From Anthopleura xanthogrammica (taxonomy: Eukaryota; Cnidaria; Anthozoa; Actiniaria; Actiniidae), in assembly GCA_964019055.1 (NCBI GenBank), contig OZ025215.1, positions 4,717,001-4,781,000 of the forward strand: 64,000 nt of DNA, read 5' to 3'. A program made the position numbers and the translations under genes. Positions 12,301 to 25,800 of the stretch are shown here, piece by piece. Positions within the stretch are counted from its first letter, which is position 1, and every line of letters starts with the position of its first letter. The notes under the pieces are model-generated. The model searched no databases. It was given only the letters and a program-made list of their open reading frames with translations, and was not told the DNA's origin.

Positions 12301-15300
12301 TTTTTCGCTTACGGCGTGACCTGTTTGCTGAAACCCCCACTTTTTGCTCATGATAATACCTCTTGAGATAAAAACACGACGTTTTGGCGAAAAAAAATTC
12401 GGTTTTGGCTGAGTAAAGGTGCTTTTTGGTCAAAAAAGCTGTTTTTTGCTGAGAAAATTGGAAATTTGCTGAGAATTTTCTTTTGCTCAAAACACGACGT
12501 TTTCACTGCTAAACGCAAGTTTTGGCCGAGAAAAGCACATTTTGGGTGTCCAAAACACTGTTTTGCTGGAAAAAAAAACTTTTTAGCCCAAAAAACTGAA
12601 AAATGGCCATTTTGGCTCTCAAAACCAGGTTTTTCGCTTACGGCGTGACCTGTTTGCTGAAACCCCCACTTTTTGCTCATGATAATACCTCTTGAGATAA
12701 AAACACGACGTTTTGGCGAAAAAAAATTCGGTTTTGGCTGAGTAAAGGTGCTTTTTGGTCAAAAAAGCTGTTTTTTGCTGAGAAAATTGGAAATTTGCTG
12801 AGAATTTTCTTTTGCTCAAAACACGACGTTTTCACTGCTAAACGCAAGTTTTGGCCGAGAAAAGCACATTTTGGGTGTCCAAAACACTGTTTTGCTGGAA
12901 AAAAAAACTTTTTAGCCCAAAAAACTGAAAAATGGCCATTTTGGCTCTCAAAACCAGGTTTTTCGCTTACGGCGTGACCTGTTTGCTGAAACCCCCACTT
13001 TTTGCTCATGATAATACCTCTTGAGATAAAAACACGACGTTTTGGCGAAAAAAAATTCGGTTTTGGCTGAGTAAAGGTGCTTTTTGGTCAAAAAAGCTGT
13101 TTTTTGCTGAGAAAATTGGAAATTTGCTGAGAATTTTCTTTTGCTCAAAACACGACGTTTTCACTGCTAAACGCAAGTTTTGGCCGAGAAAAGCACATTT
13201 TGGGTGTCCAAAACACTGTTTTGCTGGAAAAAAAAACTTTTTAGCCCAAAAAACTGAAAAATGGCCATTTTGGCTCTCAAAACCAGGTTTTTCGCTTACG
13301 GCGTGACCTGTTTGCTGAAACCCCCACTTTTTGCTCATGATAATACCTCTTGAGATAAAAACACGACGTTTTGGCGAAAAAAAATTCGGTTTTGGCTGAG
13401 TAAAGGTGCTTTTTGGTCAAAAAAGCTGTTTTTTGCTGAGAAAATTGGAAATTTGCTGAGAATTTTCTTTTGCTCAAAACACGACGTTTTCACTGCTAAA
13501 CGCAAGTTTTGGCCGAGAAAAGCACATTTTGGGTGTCCAAAACACTGTTTTGCTGGAAAAAAAAACTTTTTAGCCCAAAAAACTGAAAAATGGCCATTTT
13601 GGCTCTCAAAACCAGGTTTTTCGCTTACGGCGTGACCTGTTTGCTGAAACCCCCACTTTTTGCTCATGATAATACCTCTTGAGATAAAAACACGACGTTT
13701 TGGCGAAAAAAAATTCGGTTTTGGCTGAGTAAAGGTGCTTTTTGGTCAAAAAAGCTGTTTTTTGCTGAGAAAATTGGAAATTTGCTGAGAATTTTCTTTT
13801 GCTCAAAACACGACGTTTTCACTGCTAAACGCAAGTTTTGGCCGAGAAAAGCACATTTTGGGTGTCCAAAACACTGTTTTGCTGGAAAAAAAAACTTTTT
13901 AGCCCAAAAAACTGAAAAATGGCCATTTTGGCTCTCAAAACCAGGTTTTTCGCTTACGGCGTGACCTGTTTGCTGAAACCCCCACTTTTTGCTCATGATA
14001 ATACCTCTTGAGATAAAAACACGACGTTTTGGCGAAAAAAAATTCGGTTTTGGCTGAGTAAAGGTGCTTTTTGGTCAAAAAAGCTGTTTTTTGCTGAGAA
14101 AATTGGAAATTTGCTGAGAATTTTCTTTTGCTCAAAACACGACGTTTTCACTGCTAAACGCAAGTTTTGGCCGAGAAAAGCACATTTTGGGTGTCCAAAA
14201 CACTGTTTTGCTGGAAAAAAAAACTTTTTAGCCCAAAAAACTGAAAAATGGCCATTTTGGCTCTCAAAACCAGGTTTTTCGCTTACGGCGTGACCTGTTT
14301 GCTGAAACCCCCACTTTTTGCTCATGATAATACCTCTTGAGATAAAAACACGACGTTTTGGCGAAAAAAAATTCGGTTTTGGCTGAGTAAAGGTGCTTTT
14401 TGGTCAAAAAAGCTGTTTTTTGCTGAGAAAATTGGAAATTTGCTGAGAATTTTCTTTTGCTCAAAACACGACGTTTTCACTGCTAAACGCAAGTTTTGGC
14501 CGAGAAAAGCACATTTTGGGTGTCCAAAACACTGTTTTGCTGGAAAAAAAAACTTTTTAGCCCAAAAAACTGAAAAATGGCCATTTTGGCTCTCAAAACC
14601 AGGTTTTTCGCTTACGGCGTGACCTGTTTGCTGAAACCCCCACTTTTTGCTCATGATAATACCTCTTGAGATAAAAACACGACGTTTTGGCGAAAAAAAA
14701 TTCGGTTTTGGCTGAGTAAAGGTGCTTTTTGGTCAAAAAAGCTGTTTTTTGCTGAGAAAATTGGAAATTTGCTGAGAATTTTCTTTTGCTCAAAACACGA
14801 CGTTTTCACTGCTAAACGCAAGTTTTGGCCGAGAAAAGCACATTTTGGGTGTCCAAAACACTGTTTTGCTGGAAAAAAAAACTTTTTAGCCCAAAAAACT
14901 GAAAAATGGCCATTTTGGCTCTCAAAACCAGGTTTTTCGCTTACGGCGTGACCTGTTTGCTGAAACCCCCACTTTTTGCTCATGATAATACCTCTTGAGA
15001 TAAAAACACGACGTTTTGGCGAAAAAAAATTCGGTTTTGGCTGAGTAAAGGTGCTTTTTGGTCAAAAAAGCTGTTTTTTGCTGAGAAAATTGGAAATTTG
15101 CTGAGAATTTTCTTTTGCTCAAAACACGACGTTTTCACTGCTAAACGCAAGTTTTGGCCGAGAAAAGCACATTTTGGGTGTCCAAAACACTGTTTTGCTG
15201 GAAAAAAAAACTTTTTAGCCCAAAAAACTGAAAAATGGCCATTTTGGCTCTCAAAACCAGGTTTTTCGCTTACGGCGTGACCTGTTTGCTGAAACCCCCA

Positions 15301-16566
15301 CTTTTTGCTCATGATAATACCTCTTGAGATAAAAACACGACGTTTTGGCGAAAAAAAATTCGGTTTTGGCTGAGTAAAGGTGCTTTTTGGTCAAAAAAGC
15401 TGTTTTTTGCTGAGAAAATTGGAAATTTGCTGAGAATTTTCTTTTGCTCAAAACACGACGTTTTCACTGCTAAACGCAAGTTTTGGCCGAGAAAAGCACA
15501 TTTTGGGTGTCCAAAACACTGTTTTGCTGGAAAAAAAAACTTTTTAGCCCAAAAAACTGAAAAATGGCCATTTTGGCTCTCAAAACCAGGTTTTTCGCTT
15601 ACGGCGTGACCTGTTTGCTGAAACCCCCACTTTTTGCTCATGATAATACCTCTTGAGATAAAAACACGACGTTTTGGCGAAAAAAAATTCGGTTTTGGCT
15701 GAGTAAAGGTGCTTTTTGGTCAAAAAAGCTGTTTTTTGCTGAGAAAATTGGAAATTTGCTGAGAATTTTCTTTTGCTCAAAACACGACGTTTTCACTGCT
15801 AAACGCAAGTTTTGGCCGAGAAAAGCACATTTTGGGTGTCCAAAACACTGTTTTGCTGGAAAAAAAAACTTTTTAGCCCAAAAAACTGAAAAATGGCCAT
15901 TTTGGCTCTCAAAACCAGGTTTTTCACTTACGGCGTGACCTGTTTGCTGAAACCCCCACTTTTTGCTCATGATAATACCTCTTGAGATAAAAACACGACG
16001 TTTTGGCGAAAAAAAATTCGGTTTTGGCTGAGTAAAGGTGCTTTTTGGTCAAAAAAGCTGTTTTTTGCTGAGAAAATTGGAAATTTGCTGAGAATTTTCT
16101 TTTGCTCAAAACACGACGTTTTCACTGCTAAACGCAAGTTTTGGCCGAGAAAAGCACATTTTGGGTGTCCAAAACACTGTTTTGCTGGAAAAAAAAACTT
16201 TTTAGCCCAAAAAACTGAAAAATGGCCATTTTGGCTCTCAAAACCAGGTTTTTCGCTTACGGCGTGACCTGTTTGCTGAAACCCCCACTTTTTGCTCATG
16301 ATAATACCTCTTGAGATAAAAACACGACGTTTTGGCGAAAAAAAATTCGGTTTTGGCTGAGTAAAGGTGCTTTTTGGTCAAAAAAGCTGTTTTTTGCTGA
16401 GAAAATTGGAAATTTGCTGAGAATTTTCTTTTGCTCAAAACACGACGTTTTCACTGCTAAACGCAAGTTTTGGCCGAGAAAAGCACATTTTGGGTGTCCA
16501 AAACACTGTTTTGCTGGAAAAAAAAACTTTTTAGCCCAAAAAACTGAAAAATGGCCATTTTGGCTC

Positions 16567-16845
16567 TCATCCAGGTGACTTTTTGCTCTCTTAGATAAAA
16601 ACACGACGTTTTGGCGAAAAAAAATTCGGTTTTGGCTGAGTAAAGGTGCTTTTTGGTCAAAAAAGCTGTTTTTGCTGAGAAATTGGAATTTGCTGAGAAT
16701 TTTCTTTTGCTCAAAACACGACGTTTTCACTGCTAAACGCAAGTTTGGCCGAGAAAGCACATTTTTGGGTGTCCAAAACACTGTTTTGCTGGAAAATAAA
16801 ACTTTTAGCCAAAACTGAAAATGGCATTTTGGCTCTAACTTGCTG
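16567..16845. repeat. Degraded satellite unit with clustered indels
   Basis: This is the only badly broken stretch in the left 30 kb. About 67 bp are missing after 'ggctctca', including the usual 'ttacggcgtgacc' segment. From about 16,670 onward many homopolymers are one or more bases short (gtttgg for gttttgg, gagaaagc for gagaaaagc, cttttagcc for ctttttagccc). A partial duplication then restarts at 'ttgctggaaa' near 16,840. Flanking units are perfect. The homopolymer-shortening signature looks more like unpolished long-read consensus or a join between contig pieces than biological decay, although a real damaged unit cannot be excluded. Confidence 0.8.
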
Positions 16846-19800
16846 GAAAAAAAAACTTTTTAGCCCAAAAAACTGAAAAATGGCCATTTTGGCTCTCAAA
16901 ACCAGGTTTTTCGCTTACGGCGTGACCTGTTTGCTGAAACCCCCACTTTTTGCTCATGATAATACCTCTTGAGATAAAAACACGACGTTTTGGCGAAAAA
17001 AAATTCGGTTTTGGCTGAGTAAAGGTGCTTTTTGGTCAAAAAAGCTGTTTTTTGCTGAGAAAATTGGAAATTTGCTGAGAATTTTCTTTTGCTCAAAACA
17101 CGACGTTTTCACTGCTAAACGCAAGTTTTGGCCGAGAAAAGCACATTTTGGGTGTCCAAAACACTGTTTTGCTGGAAAAAAAAACTTTTTAGCCCAAAAA
17201 ACTGAAAAATGGCCATTTTGGCTCTCAAAACCAGGTTTTTCGCTTACGGCGTGACCTGTTTGCTGAAACCCCCACTTTTTGCTCATGATAATACCTCTTG
17301 AGATAAAAACACGACGTTTTGGCGAAAAAAAATTCGGTTTTGGCTGAGTAAAGGTGCTTTTTGGTCAAAAAAGCTGTTTTTTGCTGAGAAAATTGGAAAT
17401 TTGCTGAGAATTTTCTTTTGCTCAAAACACGACGTTTTCACTGCTAAACGCAAGTTTTGGCCGAGAAAAGCACATTTTGGGTGTCCAAAACACTGTTTTG
17501 CTGGAAAAAAAAACTTTTTAGCCCAAAAAACTGAAAAATGGCCATTTTGGCTCTCAAAACCAGGTTTTTCGCTTACGGCGTGACCTGTTTGCTGAAACCC
17601 CCACTTTTTGCTCATGATAATACCTCTTGAGATAAAAACACGACGTTTTGGCGAAAAAAAATTCGGTTTTGGCTGAGTAAAGGTGCTTTTTGGTCAAAAA
17701 AGCTGTTTTTTGCTGAGAAAATTGGAAATTTGCTGAGAATTTTCTTTTGCTCAAAACACGACGTTTTCACTGCTAAACGCAAGTTTTGGCCGAGAAAAGC
17801 ACATTTTGGGTGTCCAAAACACTGTTTTGCTGGAAAAAAAAACTTTTTAGCCCAAAAAACTGAAAAATGGCCATTTTGGCTCTCAAAACCAGGTTTTTCG
17901 CTTACGGCGTGACCTGTTTGCTGAAACCCCCACTTTTTGCTCATGATAATACCTCTTGAGATAAAAACACGACGTTTTGGCGAAAAAAAATTCGGTTTTG
18001 GCTGAGTAAAGGTGCTTTTTGGTCAAAAAAGCTGTTTTTTGCTGAGAAAATTGGAAATTTGCTGAGAATTTTCTTTTGCTCAAAACACGACGTTTTCACT
18101 GCTAAACGCAAGTTTTGGCCGAGAAAAGCACATTTTGGGTGTCCAAAACACTGTTTTGCTGGAAAAAAAAACTTTTTAGCCCAAAAAACTGAAAAATGGC
18201 CATTTTGGCTCTCAAAACCAGGTTTTTCGCTTACGGCGTGACCTGTTTGCTGAAACCCCCACTTTTTGCTCATGATAATACCTCTTGAGATAAAAACACG
18301 ACGTTTTGGCGAAAAAAAATTCGGTTTTGGCTGAGTAAAGGTGCTTTTTGGTCAAAAAAGCTGTTTTTTGCTGAGAAAATTGGAAATTTGCTGAGAATTT
18401 TCTTTTGCTCAAAACACGACGTTTTCACTGCTAAACGCAAGTTTTGGCCGAGAAAAGCACATTTTGGGTGTCCAAAACACTGTTTTGCTGGAAAAAAAAA
18501 CTTTTTAGCCCAAAAAACTGAAAAATGGCCATTTTGGCTCTCAAAACCAGGTTTTTCGCTTACGGCGTGACCTGTTTGCTGAAACCCCCACTTTTTGCTC
18601 ATGATAATACCTCTTGAGATAAAAACACGACGTTTTGGCGAAAAAAAATTCGGTTTTGGCTGAGTAAAGGTGCTTTTTGGTCAAAAAAGCTGTTTTTTGC
18701 TGAGAAAATTGGAAATTTGCTGAGAATTTTCTTTTGCTCAAAACACGACGTTTTCACTGCTAAACGCAAGTTTTGGCCGAGAAAAGCACATTTTGGGTGT
18801 CCAAAACACTGTTTTGCTGGAGAAAAAAAACTTTTTAGCCCAAAAAACTGAAAAATGGCCATTTTGGCTCTCAAAACCAGGTTTTTCGCTTACGGCGTGA
18901 CCTGTTTGCTGAAACCCCCACTTTTTGCTCATGATAATACCTCTTGAGATAAAAACACGACGTTTTGGCGAAAAAAAATTCGGTTTTGGCTGAGTAAAGG
19001 TGCTTTTTGGTCAAAAAAGCTGTTTTTTGCTGAGAAAATTGGAAATTTGCTGAGAATTTTCTTTTGCTCAAAACACGACGTTTTCACTGCTAAACGCAAG
19101 TTTTGGCCGAGAAAAGCACATTTTGGGTGTCCAAAACACTGTTTTGCTGGAAAAAAAAACTTTTTAGCCCAAAAAACTGAAAAATGGCCATTTTGGCTCT
19201 CAAAACCAGGTTTTTCGCTTACGGCGTGACCTGTTTGCTGAAACCCCCACTTTTTGCTCATGATAATACCTCTTGAGATAAAAACACGACGTTTTGGCGA
19301 AAAAAAATTCGGTTTTGGCTGAGTAAAGGTGCTTTTTGGTCAAAAAAGCTGTTTTTTGCTGAGAAAATTGGAAATTTGCTGAGAATTTTCTTTTGCTCAA
19401 AACACGACGTTTTCACTGCTAAACGCAAGTTTTGGCCGAGAAAAGCACATTTTGGGTGTCCAAAACACTGTTTTGCTGGAAAAAAAAACTTTTTAGCCCA
19501 AAAAACTGAAAAATGGCCATTTTGGCTCTCAAAACCAGGTTTTTCGCTTACGGCGTGACCTGTTTGCTGAAACCCCCACTTTTTGCTCATGATAATACCT
19601 CTTGAGATAAAAACACGACGTTTTGGCGAAAAAAAATTCGGTTTTGGCTGAGTAAAGGTGCTTTTTGGTCAAAAAAGCTGTTTTTTGCTGAGAAAATTGG
19701 AAATTTGCTGAGAATTTTCTTTTGCTCAAAACACGACGTTTTCACTGCTAAACGCAAGTTTTGGCCGAGAAAAGCACATTTTGGGTGTCCAAAACACTGT

Positions 19801-22800
19801 TTTGCTGGAAAAAAAAACTTTTTAGCCCAAAAAACTGAAAAATGGCCATTTTGGCTCTCAAAACCAGGTTTTTCGCTTACGGCGTGACCTGTTTGCTGAA
19901 ACCCCCACTTTTTGCTCATGATAATACCTCTTGAGATAAAAACACGACGTTTTGGCGAAAAAAAATTCGGTTTTGGCTGAGTAAAGGTGCTTTTTGGTCA
20001 AAAAAGCTGTTTTTTGCTGAGAAAATTGGAAATTTGCTGAGAATTTTCTTTTGCTCAAAACACGACGTTTTCACTGCTAAACGCAAGTTTTGGCCGAGAA
20101 AAGCACATTTTGGGTGTCCAAAACACTGTTTTGCTGGAAAAAAAAACTTTTTAGCCCAAAAAACTGAAAAATGGCCATTTTGGCTCTCAAAACCAGGTTT
20201 TTCGCTTACGGCGTGACCTGTTTGCTGAAACCCCCACTTTTTGCTCATGATAATACCTCTTGAGATAAAAACACGACGTTTTGGCGAAAAAAAATTCGGT
20301 TTTGGCTGAGTAAAGGTGCTTTTTGGTCAAAAAAGCTGTTTTTTGCTGAGAAAATTGGAAATTTGCTGAGAATTTTCTTTTGCTCAAAACACGACGTTTT
20401 CACTGCTAAACGCAAGTTTTGGCCGAGAAAAGCACATTTTGGGTGTCCAAAACACTGTTTTGCTGGAAAAAAAAACTTTTTAGCCCAAAAAACTGAAAAA
20501 TGGCCATTTTGGCTCTCAAAACCAGGTTTTTCGCTTACGGCGTGACCTGTTTGCTGAAACCCCCACTTTTTGCTCATGATAATACCTCTTGAGATAAAAA
20601 CACGACGTTTTGGCGAAAAAAAATTCGGTTTTGGCTGAGTAAAGGTGCTTTTTGGTCAAAAAAGCTGTTTTTTGCTGAGAAAATTGGAAATTTGCTGAGA
20701 ATTTTCTTTTGCTCAAAACACGACGTTTTCACTGCTAAACGCAAGTTTTGGCCGAGAAAAGCACATTTTGGGTGTCCAAAACACTGTTTTGCTGGAAAAA
20801 AAAACTTTTTAGCCCAAAAAACTGAAAAATGGCCATTTTGGCTCTCAAAACCAGGTTTTTCGCTTACGGCGTGACCTGTTTGCTGAAACCCCCACTTTTT
20901 GCTCATGATAATACCTCTTGAGATAAAAACACGACGTTTTGGCGAAAAAAAATTCGGTTTTGGCTGAGTAAAGGTGCTTTTTGGTCAAAAAAGCTGTTTT
21001 TTGCTGAGAAAATTGGAAATTTGCTGAGAATTTTCTTTTGCTCAAAACACGACGTTTTCACTGCTAAACGCAAGTTTTGGCCGAGAAAAGCACATTTTGG
21101 GTGTCCAAAACACTGTTTTGCTGGAGAAAAAAAACTTTTTAGCCCAAAAAACTGAAAAATGGCCATTTTGGCTCTCAAAACCAGGTTTTTCGCTTACGGC
21201 GTGACCTGTTTGCTGAAACCCCCACTTTTTGCTCATGATAATACCTCTTGAGATAAAAACACGACGTTTTGGCGAAAAAAAATTCGGTTTTGGCTGAGTA
21301 AAGGTGCTTTTTGGTCAAAAAAGCTGTTTTTTGCTGAGAAAATTGGAAATTTGCTGAGAATTTTCTTTTGCTCAAAACACGACGTTTTCACTGCTAAACG
21401 CAAGTTTTGGCCGAGAAAAGCACATTTTGGGTGTCCAAAACACTGTTTTGCTGGAAAAAAAAACTTTTTAGCCCAAAAAACTGAAAAATGGCCATTTTGG
21501 CTCTCAAAACCAGGTTTTTCGCTTACGGCGTGACCTGTTTGCTGAAACCCCCACTTTTTGCTCATGATAATACCTCTTGAGATAAAAACACGACGTTTTG
21601 GCGAAAAAAAATTCGGTTTTGGCTGAGTAAAGGTGCTTTTTGGTCAAAAAAGCTGTTTTTTGCTGAGAAAATTGGAAATTTGCTGAGAATTTTCTTTTGC
21701 TCAAAACACGACGTTTTCACTGCTAAACGCAAGTTTTGGCCGAGAAAAGCACATTTTGGGTGTCCAAAACACTGTTTTGCTGGAAAAAAAAACTTTTTAG
21801 CCCAAAAAACTGAAAAATGGCCATTTTGGCTCTCAAAACCAGGTTTTTCGCTTACGGCGTGACCTGTTTGCTGAAACCCCCACTTTTTGCTCATGATAAT
21901 ACCTCTTGAGATAAAAACACGACGTTTTGGCGAAAAAAAATTCGGTTTTGGCTGAGTAAAGGTGCTTTTTGGTCAAAAAAGCTGTTTTTTGCTGAGAAAA
22001 TTGGAAATTTGCTGAGAATTTTCTTTTGCTCAAAACACGACGTTTTCACTGCTAAACGCAAGTTTTGGCCGAGAAAAGCACATTTTGGGTGTCCAAAACA
22101 CTGTTTTGCTGGAAAAAAAAACTTTTTAGCCCAAAAAACTGAAAAATGGCCATTTTGGCTCTCAAAACCAGGTTTTTCGCTTACGGCGTGACCTGTTTGC
22201 TGAAACCCCCACTTTTTGCTCATGATAATACCTCTTGAGATAAAAACACGACGTTTTGGCGAAAAAAAATTCGGTTTTGGCTGAGTAAAGGTGCTTTTTG
22301 GTCAAAAAAGCTGTTTTTTGCTGAGAAAATTGGAAATTTGCTGAGAATTTTCTTTTGCTCAAAACACGACGTTTTCACTGCTAAACGCAAGTTTTGGCCG
22401 AGAAAAGCACATTTTGGGTGTCCAAAACACTGTTTTGCTGGAAAAAAAAACTTTTTAGCCCAAAAAACTGAAAAATGGCCATTTTGGCTCTCAAAACCAG
22501 GTTTTTCGCTTACGGCGTGACCTGTTTGCTGAAACCCCCACTTTTTGCTCATGATAATACCTCTTGAGATAAAAACACGACGTTTTGGCGAAAAAAAATT
22601 CGGTTTTGGCTGAGTAAAGGTGCTTTTTGGTCAAAAAAGCTGTTTTTTGCTGAGAAAATTGGAAATTTGCTGAGAATTTTCTTTTGCTCAAAACACGACG
22701 TTTTCACTGCTAAACGCAAGTTTTGGCCGAGAAAAGCACATTTTGGGTGTCCAAAACACTGTTTTGCTGGAAAAAAAAACTTTTTAGCCCAAAAAACTGA

Positions 22801-25800
22801 AAAATGGCCATTTTGGCTCTCAAAACCAGGTTTTTCGCTTACGGCGTGACCTGTTTGCTGAAACCCCCACTTTTTGCTCATGATAATACCTCTTGAGATA
22901 AAAACACGACGTTTTGGCGAAAAAAAATTCGGTTTTGGCTGAGTAAAGGTGCTTTTTGGTCAAAAAAGCTGTTTTTTGCTGAGAAAATTGGAAATTTGCT
23001 GAGAATTTTCTTTTGCTCAAAACACGACGTTTTCACTGCTAAACGCAAGTTTTGGCCGAGAAAAGCACATTTTGGGTGTCCAAAACACTGTTTTGCTGGA
23101 AAAAAAAACTTTTTAGCCCAAAAAACTGAAAAATGGCCATTTTGGCTCTCAAAACCAGGTTTTTCGCTTACGGCGTGACCTGTTTGCTGAAACCCCCACT
23201 TTTTGCTCATGATAATACCTCTTGAGATAAAAACACGACGTTTTGGCGAAAAAAAATTCGGTTTTGGCTGAGTAAAGGTGCTTTTTGGTCAAAAAAGCTG
23301 TTTTTTGCTGAGAAAATTGGAAATTTGCTGAGAATTTTCTTTTGCTCAAAACACGACGTTTTCACTGCTAAACGCAAGTTTTGGCCGAGAAAAGCACATT
23401 TTGGGTGTCCAAAACACTGTTTTGCTGGAAAAAAAAACTTTTTAGCCCAAAAAACTGAAAAATGGCCATTTTGGCTCTCAAAACCAGGTTTTTCGCTTAC
23501 GGCGTGACCTGTTTGCTGAAACCCCCACTTTTTGCTCATGATAATACCTCTTGAGATAAAAACACGACGTTTTGGCGAAAAAAAATTCGGTTTTGGCTGA
23601 GTAAAGGTGCTTTTTGGTCAAAAAAGCTGTTTTTTGCTGAGAAAATTGGAAATTTGCTGAGAATTTTCTTTTGCTCAAAACACGACGTTTTCACTGCTAA
23701 ACGCAAGTTTTGGCCGAGAAAAGCACATTTTGGGTGTCCAAAACACTGTTTTGCTGGAAAAAAAAACTTTTTAGCCCAAAAAACTGAAAAATGGCCATTT
23801 TGGCTCTCAAAACCAGGTTTTTCGCTTACGGCGTGACCTGTTTGCTGAAACCCCCACTTTTTGCTCATGATAATACCTCTTGAGATAAAAACACGACGTT
23901 TTGGCGAAAAAAAATTCGGTTTTGGCTGAGTAAAGGTGCTTTTTGGTCAAAAAAGCTGTTTTTTGCTGAGAAAATTGGAAATTTGCTGAGAATTTTCTTT
24001 TGCTCAAAACACGACGTTTTCACTGCTAAACGCAAGTTTTGGCCGAGAAAAGCACATTTTGGGTGTCCAAAACACTGTTTTGCTGGAAAAAAAAACTTTT
24101 TAGCCCAAAAAACTGAAAAATGGCCATTTTGGCTCTCAAAACCAGGTTTTTCGCTTACGGCGTGACCTGTTTGCTGAAACCCCCACTTTTTGCTCATGAT
24201 AATACCTCTTGAGATAAAAACACGACGTTTTGGCGAAAAAAAATTCGGTTTTGGCTGAGTAAAGGTGCTTTTTGGTCAAAAAAGCTGTTTTTTGCTGAGA
24301 AAATTGGAAATTTGCTGAGAATTTTCTTTTGCTCAAAACACGACGTTTTCACTGCTAAACGCAAGTTTTGGCCGAGAAAAGCACATTTTGGGTGTCCAAA
24401 ACACTGTTTTGCTGGAAAAAAAAACTTTTTAGCCCAAAAAACTGAAAAATGGCCATTTTGGCTCTCAAAACCAGGTTTTTCGCTTACGGCGTGACCTGTT
24501 TGCTGAAACCCCCACTTTTTGCTCATGATAATACCTCTTGAGATAAAAACACGACGTTTTGGCGAAAAAAAATTCGGTTTTGGCTGAGTAAAGGTGCTTT
24601 TTGGTCAAAAAAGCTGTTTTTTGCTGAGAAAATTGGAAATTTGCTGAGAATTTTCTTTTGCTCAAAACACGACGTTTTCACTGCTAAACGCAAGTTTTGG
24701 CCGAGAAAAGCACATTTTGGGTGTCCAAAACACTGTTTTGCTGGAAAAAAAAACTTTTTAGCCCAAAAAACTGAAAAATGGCCATTTTGGCTCTCAAAAC
24801 CAGGTTTTTCGCTTACGGCGTGACCTGTTTGCTGAAACCCCCACTTTTTGCTCATGATAATACCTCTTGAGATAAAAACACGACGTTTTGGCGAAAAAAA
24901 ATTCGGTTTTGGCTGAGTAAAGGTGCTTTTTGGTCAAAAAAGCTGTTTTTTGCTGAGAAAATTGGAAATTTGCTGAGAATTTTCTTTTGCTCAAAACACG
25001 ACGTTTTCACTGCTAAACGCAAGTTTTGGCCGAGAAAAGCACATTTTGGGTGTCCAAAACACTGTTTTGCTGGAAAAAAAAACTTTTTAGCCCAAAAAAC
25101 TGAAAAATGGCCATTTTGGCTCTCAAAACCAGGTTTTTCGCTTACGGCGTGACCTGTTTGCTGAAACCCCCACTTTTTGCTCATGATAATACCTCTTGAG
25201 ATAAAAACACGACGTTTTGGCGAAAAAAAATTCGGTTTTGGCTGAGTAAAGGTGCTTTTTGGTCAAAAAAGCTGTTTTTTGCTGAGAAAATTGGAAATTT
25301 GCTGAGAATTTTCTTTTGCTCAAAACACGACGTTTTCACTGCTAAACGCAAGTTTTGGCCGAGAAAAGCACATTTTGGGTGTCCAAAACACTGTTTTGCT
25401 GGAAAAAAAAACTTTTTAGCCCAAAAAACTGAAAAATGGCCATTTTGGCTCTCAAAACCAGGTTTTTCGCTTACGGCGTGACCTGTTTGCTGAAACCCCC
25501 ACTTTTTGCTCATGATAATACCTCTTGAGATAAAAACACGACGTTTTGGCGAAAAAAAATTCGGTTTTGGCTGAGTAAAGGTGCTTTTTGGTCAAAAAAG
25601 CTGTTTTTTGCTGAGAAAATTGGAAATTTGCTGAGAATTTTCTTTTGCTCAAAACACGACGTTTTCACTGCTAAACGCAAGTTTTGGCCGAGAAAAGCAC
25701 ATTTTGGGTGTCCAAAACACTGTTTTGCTGGAAAAAAAAACTTTTTAGCCCAAAAAACTGAAAAATGGCCATTTTGGCTCTCAAAACCAGGTTTTTCGCT

